Assembly: GCA_046596415.1 (NCBI GenBank)
Contig: JBKJML010000114.1
Coordinates: 1-9,610 of the forward strand
Reading direction: 5' to 3'
Length of the DNA: 9,610 nucleotides
Origin: JBKJML01 sp046596415
Lineage (GTDB): Bacteria > Actinomycetota > Thermoleophilia > Gaiellales > Gaiellaceae
A program made the position numbers and the translations under genes. Positions 6,148 to 9,610 of the stretch are shown here, piece by piece. The notes under the pieces are model-generated. The model did not search any database. It was not told the origin of the DNA and saw nothing but the letters and a program-made list of their open reading frames with translations. The stretch's first letter is position 1. Each line of letters opens with the position of its first letter.

Positions 6148-6290
6148 TGACGACGACAACGAGCACAGCAACGACGCTGTTGCATGACCTCTTTTGCCCG
6201 CTGGAGCAGGCGCCGGTCTAGAAACTTGCTGAGGATGAGCCCGCCGCCGACGGCGAGGATCAGGATGATGACGAGCAGCAGAACGAGCAC
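6072..6290 (-). CDS. Small single-pass membrane protein, C-terminus chimeric
   Basis: The 72-residue frame starts at GTG 6290 with GGAGGGAG (6304-6297) 6 bases upstream, a strong ribosome binding site. Residues 1-20 (VLVLLLVIILILAVGGGLIL) form one transmembrane helix. A basic cytoplasmic stretch follows, KFLDRRLLQRAKEVMQQR. From about residue 40 the sequence (CCARCRRQGPVITSPL onward) loses any natural look and reads out of frame through the ATPase stub. The first half is therefore probably a genuine small membrane protein and the tail a product of a junction near 6150. It is divergent from the 25-residue protein at 6426. The function is unknown. Confidence 0.55.
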   Translation of the reverse strand: MLVLLLVIILILAVGGGLILSKFLDRRLLQRAKEVMQQRRCCARCRRQGPVITSPLRLTTRLSKSPAGLWME

Positions 6291-6411
6291 AGGAATCTCC
6301 CTCCGGTTCGGTTTGTGCTGCCGTTCCTCTCCGGGGCGATGCAGCTTCTAACCGCACGTCGGGATGCTTGAGATCCGAGGAGCGGGGAACGGAAACGCGA
6401 CCTTCTACACC

Positions 6412-6417
6412 AAGGAG
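6412..6417 (+). promoter_or_regulatory. Ribosome binding site of the 25-residue protein
   Basis: AAGGAG, 8 bases before the ATG at 6426. It is the main sequence support that this very short frame is translated. Confidence 0.75.
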
Positions 6418-6425
6418 CTAACAGC

Positions 6426-6503
6426 ATGAGCATCCTCTGGATCATCCTGATCGTCATCCTCGTCCTCGCTCTGCTCGGGTTCTTCGGCCGCGGCCGCTTC
6501 TAG
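6426..6503 (+). CDS. 25-residue hydrophobic protein
   Basis: ATG at 6426 to TAG at 6503 encodes MSILWIILIVILVLALLGFF followed by GRGRF. AAGGAG at 6412-6417 stands 8 bases before the ATG, an excellent ribosome binding site, which strongly argues for translation. The product would be one transmembrane helix with a short basic tail. Tiny hydrophobic proteins of this pattern are widespread in bacteria as uncharacterised genes. It could also be compared with type I toxins, but no antisense antitoxin is evident. Its stop codon lies in the first CTAG of the inverted-repeat element that follows, so the original end may have been altered by that insertion. It is divergent from the small membrane protein at 6290. 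Confidence 0.7.
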   Translation: MSILWIILIVILVLALLGFFGRGRF

Positions 6504-6660
6504 AGGCTTGCTGTGAATTAGCCGCGGCTCGGTTGCCGTCCCGGGCGCGGCGCCAGACCGTCTCTGCGCAGGCCACCGGCCTGCGCCGCGGACGCCGAGC
6601 CACCCTGGCTTGGCCCGGAACGGCCCCGCCGCGGGCGTCTAATCCACAGCAAGCCTCTAG
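6500..6660. mobile_element. MITE-like inverted-repeat element bounded by CTAG
   Basis: The outer 22 bases on each side (6500-6521 and 6639-6660) are inverted copies with one mismatch: CTAGAGGCTTGCTGTG, then A or G, then ATTAG. Pairing continues imperfectly inward (CCGCGGC, GCCGT, CCGGGC and GCCAG blocks) to a central perfect hairpin GCGCAGGCC-ACC-GGCCTGCGC (6566-6586). CTAG at both ends fits a 4-base target duplication of the YTAR kind made by some IS families, though CTAG is itself palindromic and could be part of the repeat. No transposase is encoded. It sits between convergent genes and supplies the TAG stop of both. A bidirectional terminator function is an alternative or additional role. 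Confidence 0.65.
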
Positions 6661-8336
6661 GCGGCGACGCGCGCACGGGCGAGAGCCTCGACGACGGCGC
6701 TCTCGAGCTCCGGCGGGTCGAATGGCTTCTGAAGCCATGGCCTGCCGTGGCGGAGCTCGGCCTGCTCCGAACCTGTCTCCGCGTAGCCGGACATGAAGAC
6801 GATCGGTAGGTCGGCCCGCTTCGCGAGCAGCGACTCAGCGAGCTCGAAGCCGTTGATACCCGGCATCCGGATGTCGGTCAGCAGGACGTCGACCCCGCTC
6901 AGCCCCGGCTCGGCGAACGTCAACGCGTCCTCGCCGCTCGCGCAAACGTGCACCCGGTAGCCGGCGTCGGTCAGCAACATGCCGACCACGTCGGCGACCG
7001 CCGTGTCGTCCTCGACGACGAGCACGAAGGGGCCACCACCGGCTGCCTGGACGGGAAGCTCGACGGCGTGAACAGGAGGCTCCACGGCCGGCAGAAAGAC
7101 CCTTGCGGTCGTCCCCGCGCCGGGGGCGCTCTCGAGCGTCACCTCGCCGCCGAACTGCGTCACGATCCCGTAGACGGTCGCGAGGCCAAGCCCGGTGCCG
7201 GCGCCGACCGCCTTCGTCGTGAAGAACGGCTCGAAGGCTTGCAGGCGCGTCTCCTCGGTCATGCCGACCCCCTCGTCGCGCACGACGAGTCGCACCTCGT
7301 CACAGGCGGCATCCGTGACGACTGTCACGACACCATCGGGTGGGGATGCGTCGCCGGCGTTGACGACGAGGTTCATCAGCACCTGGACGAGCTGCCGCTC
7401 GTCCGCAAGGATCCACGCCGGCGCGGCTGTGAGGCGCAATTTCAGGGTCATTCCGGTCGGCAGCAACTGCTCGAGCTTGGGGGCCATCGCGGCGACGCTC
7501 ACATTCACATCGAGCCGCCCGGCGGAGACGACGCGTCCGCGGCTGAACGAAAGGAGCTGCGACGTCAGGCCCGAGCCGCGCTCCGCAGCCTCCATGATCT
7601 GGCGCATCGTGTGGCGAAGCTCCGGCTCGACCGTGCGTCCGAGGCCGAGCGCCGCGAAGCCTGAAATCGCCGTCAGCACGTTGTTGAAGTCGTGGGCGAT
7701 CCCACCGGCGAACCGGCCGATCGCCTCGAGCTTCTGCGCCTGACGGAGCCGCCCTTCGAGATCGTTGAGCTCCGTGAGGTCCTCGACGACGGCGATCACG
7801 ACCGCGTCGCCTTCGATCCGCGCCGCTGACACCTGGAGCGAGCCCCAGAAAGTCGAGCCGTCCTGACGCTGGTATTTCTTCTCCAGCCGGTACCCGCTCC
7901 GCGTGCCGGCATGCAGCTCTTCGAGCAGCTCCTCGTCGGCCGCGACGTGCTCGCTCTCGGGTGTGATGTCGCGGAAGTGCATCCCGTTGAGCTCGTGGGG
8001 CTCGTAGCCGAGCATGCGTGCGAGCGCCGGGTTCGCCGCCGCGATCGTCCCGTCCGGGTGGCCGATCGAGATCCCGGTCAGCGCTACGTCGAAGACCGCG
8101 CGGAACCGTCCCTCCGCCTCGGCGGCCGAGCTTGCGACGCCACGCAACTCGACGATCGCGAACACGAGCCTGGCGAAGAGCACCACGCAGATCAACGCAC
8201 CGAGGATGAGCACGCCCGGGTAATGAATGTGATTCAGGCGACCCAGGCCGACGAACCCGAAGGGTACCGCCGCCCCGAGGGTGAGGCCGGAAAGGAGATA
8301 CCACAGGGAAAGCCGCCGCCGCGTGCGTTCGGTCAT
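6657..8336 (-). CDS. Hybrid PAS histidine kinase with C-terminal receiver
   Basis: Membrane-anchored sensor kinase of 559 residues. Two transmembrane helices (about 11-31 and 39-64) with almost no periplasmic loop suggest anchoring or sensing within the membrane. A PAS domain follows (about 76-190). The dimerisation region has the phospho-acceptor H215 in GGIAHDFNN. The ATPase domain shows N322/N326, DEGVGM (354-359), FEPFFTTK (368-375) and GAGTGLGL (378-385). A receiver domain (about 436-555) has E442/D443/D444, phospho-acceptor D488, S516 and K537, so all key residues are intact. The ATG at 8336 has no Shine-Dalgarno at a useful distance. A GATACT hexamer (8349-8344) lies 7 bases upstream, suggesting a leaderless mRNA. 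The TAG stop lies in the CTAG-bounded repeat. The output partner is unknown. Confidence 0.95.
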   Translation of the reverse strand: MTERTRRRLSLWYLLSGLTLGAAVPFGFVGLGRLNHIHYPGVLILGALICVVLFARLVFAIVELRGVASSAAEAEGRFRAVFDVALTGISIGHPDGTIAAANPALARMLGYEPHELNGMHFRDITPESEHVAADEELLEELHAGTRSGYRLEKKYQRQDGSTFWGSLQVSAARIEGDAVVIAVVEDLTELNDLEGRLRQAQKLEAIGRFAGGIAHDFNNVLTAISGFAALGLGRTVEPELRHTMRQIMEAAERGSGLTSQLLSFSRGRVVSAGRLDVNVSVAAMAPKLEQLLPTGMTLKLRLTAAPAWILADERQLVQVLMNLVVNAGDASPPDGVVTVVTDAACDEVRLVVRDEGVGMTEETRLQAFEPFFTTKAVGAGTGLGLATVYGIVTQFGGEVTLESAPGAGTTARVFLPAVEPPVHAVELPVQAAGGGPFVLVVEDDTAVADVVGMLLTDAGYRVHVCASGEDALTFAEPGLSGVDVLLTDIRMPGINGFELAESLLAKRADLPIVFMSGYAETGSEQAELRHGRPWLQKPFDPPELESAVVEALARARVAA

Positions 8337-8343
8337 CCCTTCG

Positions 8344-8349
8344 AGTATC
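8344..8349 (-). promoter_or_regulatory. -10-like hexamer in front of the histidine kinase
   Basis: GATACT (four of six consensus positions) ends 7 bases before the ATG at 8336. No clear -35 is seen. It follows the same spacing pattern as the hexamers before lysC and dnaX. Confidence 0.3.
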
Positions 8350-8382
8350 GGATCAGCGCGACGCTCGCTGCATCCGCTTTTG

Positions 8383-8403
8383 AGTGAGGGCGACTACCTC
8401 ACT
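8383..8403. promoter_or_regulatory. Inverted repeat upstream of the histidine kinase
   Basis: AGTGAGG (8383-8389) and CCTCACT (8397-8403) form perfect 7-bp arms around 7 bases. The site is 47-67 bases before the kinase start, a normal place for an operator. No T run follows in either direction, so a terminator is less likely. The rest of 8337-8561 holds only a weak hairpin (CCAAAC with GTTTGG, about 8464-8494) and no gene. Confidence 0.45.
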
Positions 8404-8561
8404 TCGTGCTGCCCGACGAAGGCGTCGAGCTCGCTGCCAGGCGCTGCGGCTCGTGCGGCCTCACCAAACGGGGGAGATCTCACCCACGGTTTGGGGGCTG
8501 GGAACGAGTTGTCGATTTTGCGACCCTGGCTGTATGCGCGCCCAGCCGTTGCGAGGTAGCT

Positions 8562-9242
8562 CTATGACGCGACGGCCGTGCGACGGTCGGCACCGCGGTA
8601 GCGGAAAGTCGTTCGCGGCAACTCGGGAGCCCGGGGAGCGGCAATCGCGAGTCGCGGCGGCGCAACGACCGGGCGCGGCGCGACCCGGTCGAGGAAGGCG
8701 TCGAGGACAGCCGGGGCGAACTGGCCGCCACGTTCGCGGCGCATCAGCCCGAACGCCTCGGCCTGGGTGAAGGCCTTGCGATAGGGCCGGTCGCTCGTCA
8801 GCGCGTCGAAGACATCGGCGATCGAGACGATCGCCACGGCGAGCGGGATCGAGTCGCCGGCGAGCCCGTCGGGGTAGCCGTGCCCGTCGAACCGCTCGTG
8901 GTGCGAGCGCGCGATCGCGGCGGCGAGGATTCCGTACTCGCCGGTGTAGCGTCGCGCGAGCTGCTCGCCCGCGACGACGTGACTGCGCACGATTGCAAGC
9001 TGCGCCGCGTCGAGCGGGCCCGGGTGGAGCAAAATTTCGGGTGGGACAGCCGTTTTCCCGACGTCGTGGGGCACGGCGGCCGCGGCGAGGCGACGGCACG
9101 CGAGCGGAGTCATGCCCAGCGCCGCCGCGATCTGTCCGGCGAGCGCGCCGACCCGAAGGCTGTGCTCGCGCGCATCGGCGTCGATCGAGCGTGCAGCGGG
9201 CCGGGCGAGAAGTGCGGCTTCGAGTGTGGCAAGCATGACCAC
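8562..9242 (-). CDS. HD-GYP domain cyclic-di-GMP phosphodiesterase
   Basis: Predicted cytoplasmic enzyme that hydrolyses cyclic-di-GMP, lowering this second messenger. The 226 residues are essentially a stand-alone HD-GYP domain (about 22-190) with a basic, Pro/Arg-rich tail and no visible sensor or receiver. Metal and substrate motifs look intact: H27, H59-D60 with K63, H88, HH-E (114-116), DGHGYPDGL (119-127), and ADVFDALTSDRPYRKA (142-157). The start is GTG at 9242 or ATG at 9236; neither has a clear Shine-Dalgarno. It lies between a LuxR-type regulator upstream and the hybrid kinase downstream, all on the same strand but with gaps of 106 and 225 bases. A stand-alone HD-GYP probably receives its signal from a partner protein. 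Confidence 0.93.
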   Translation of the reverse strand: MVMLATLEAALLARPAARSIDADAREHSLRVGALAGQIAAALGMTPLACRRLAAAAVPHDVGKTAVPPEILLHPGPLDAAQLAIVRSHVVAGEQLARRYTGEYGILAAAIARSHHERFDGHGYPDGLAGDSIPLAVAIVSIADVFDALTSDRPYRKAFTQAEAFGLMRRERGGQFAPAVLDAFLDRVAPRPVVAPPRLAIAAPRAPELPRTTFRYRGADRRTAVAS

Positions 9243-9343
9243 AGTGTGCGTCAGCGTCGTCCGGGGTGGTATCGGCTGACCGGCTACCGCGTGCTCGGCT
9301 GTTTCAGGGTGTTCCGACGCAGAACCAGGCGGGCGCTACCTCA

Positions 9344-9372
9344 TTCCGTCAGTCGATTAGCGACTGACGGAA
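9344..9372. terminator. Perfect hairpin over the stop of the LuxR-type gene
   Basis: TTCCGTCAGTCG (9344-9355) and CGACTGACGGAA (9361-9372) form a perfect 12-bp stem with a 5-base loop. The TGA stop (9349-9351) lies inside the stem. No T run follows on either strand, so this is at best a U-tract-less terminator or an mRNA 3'-end stabiliser for the regulator gene. Confidence 0.5.
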
Positions 9373-9610
9373 GGCGAGCGCGACGGCCTGCGTGCGCGTA
9401 TCGGCGTTCAGCTTCTGCATTGCCTTGCGCACGTGCGCGCGGACCGTGTCGCCGGAGACGAACAGGCGCTTGCCGATCTCGTCGTTGTGCAGCCCCTCGG
9501 CGAGCAGTCGCAGGATGTCGCGTTCGCGGGCGGTGAGCTGCACGAGCTTGTCGGTCGCCTCGCGGCTCGTAAAGAGGCCGGCCAACGTCGGGTCGACGTA
9601 CGTCGCGCCA
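9349..9610 (-). CDS. LuxR/NarL-family response regulator, N-terminus beyond window
   Basis: The visible 86 residues are the linker and DNA-binding domain of a transcription factor. The linker reads GATYVDPTLAGLF, common between receiver and output domains in NarL-type regulators. It is followed by the helix-turn-helix LTARERDILRLLAEGLHNDEIGKRLFVSGDTVRAHVRKAMQKL (given here around residues 26-68), with the conserved LT-RE and AEGL-N-EI positions. A TTG could start a 78-residue protein at 9585, but the frame stays open to the window edge and the linker implies a receiver upstream, so the gene is partial. It stands first in a same-strand group with the HD-GYP and kinase genes, and could be the kinase's partner by proximity. 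Confidence 0.92.
   Translation of the reverse strand, partial: GATYVDPTLAGLFTSREATDKLVQLTARERDILRLLAEGLHNDEIGKRLFVSGDTVRAHVRKAMQKLNADTRTQAVALAFRQSLID

Noticed and set aside
6148..6357. Upstream part of the 192-codon frame ending at 5779
   Set aside because: It is out of frame with the small membrane protein, lacks any domain, and is joined to the ATPase stub only by chance openness.
2635..6660. Relation between the inverted repeat behind recR and the CTAG-bounded element, both containing TAGAGGCT
   Set aside because: Only eight bases are shared and the rest of the arms differ, so a common origin is not supported.
6454..6796. Open frames on both strands across the inverted-repeat element
   Set aside because: Arg/Ala-rich frames without motifs or ribosome binding sites; they are side effects of GC-rich repeat sequence.
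8281..8770. Plus-strand frames between and over the kinase and HD-GYP genes
   Set aside because: No ribosome binding site, no recognisable motif, and antisense to clear genes over most of their length.
1..9610. CRISPR array, phage genes or intact transposase
   Set aside because: No regularly spaced direct repeats and no matching protein motifs were seen on either strand.

Overview
The window is GC-rich DNA with nearly all genes on the minus strand, GTG/TTG starts and stop/start overlaps. The gene order (large SRP RNA, dnaX, ybaB, recR, then lysC, asd) and protein style fit a deep-branching actinobacterium, perhaps Thermoleophilia-like. That placement is inference from style and synteny, because no phylogenetic marker was searched.

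Positions 1-2471 hold a minus-strand operon read right to left: aspartokinase (lysC), aspartate-semialdehyde dehydrogenase (asd) and a beta-carbonic anhydrase that runs off the left edge. Coding regions overlap by 8 and 20 bases. Positions 2472-2719 are a structured intergenic region with a strong intrinsic terminator (2516-2560), a long inverted repeat (2635-2708), promoter-like hexamers and a 14-bp palindrome at the lysC start.

Positions 2720-5634 hold the conserved DNA maintenance and protein-targeting block, also on the minus strand: a large (Alu-domain-type) SRP RNA, dnaX (clamp-loader tau/gamma subunit), ybaB/ebfC and recR. ybaB is coupled to dnaX by a GTGA overlap. A tRNA-Val(CAC) gene lies divergently at 5675-5746.

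Positions 5747-6660 look like a scar region. It has the C-terminal stub of an SMC/YhaN-like ATPase beside the tRNA 3' end, a small one-TM membrane protein whose C-terminus reads into that stub, a divergent 25-residue hydrophobic protein with a good ribosome binding site, and a 161-bp MITE-like inverted-repeat element bounded by CTAG.

Positions 6657-9610 form a minus-strand signalling cluster: the C-terminal part of a LuxR-type response regulator (cut by the right edge), an HD-GYP cyclic-di-GMP phosphodiesterase, and a two-TM PAS hybrid histidine kinase with a C-terminal receiver. I see no CRISPR array, no intact transposase and no phage genes. No wholly new system is demonstrated. The most unusual parts are the lysC leader, the CTAG-bounded repeat, the ATPase scar at the tRNA, and a repeated pattern of -10-like hexamers 6-7 bases before start codons.
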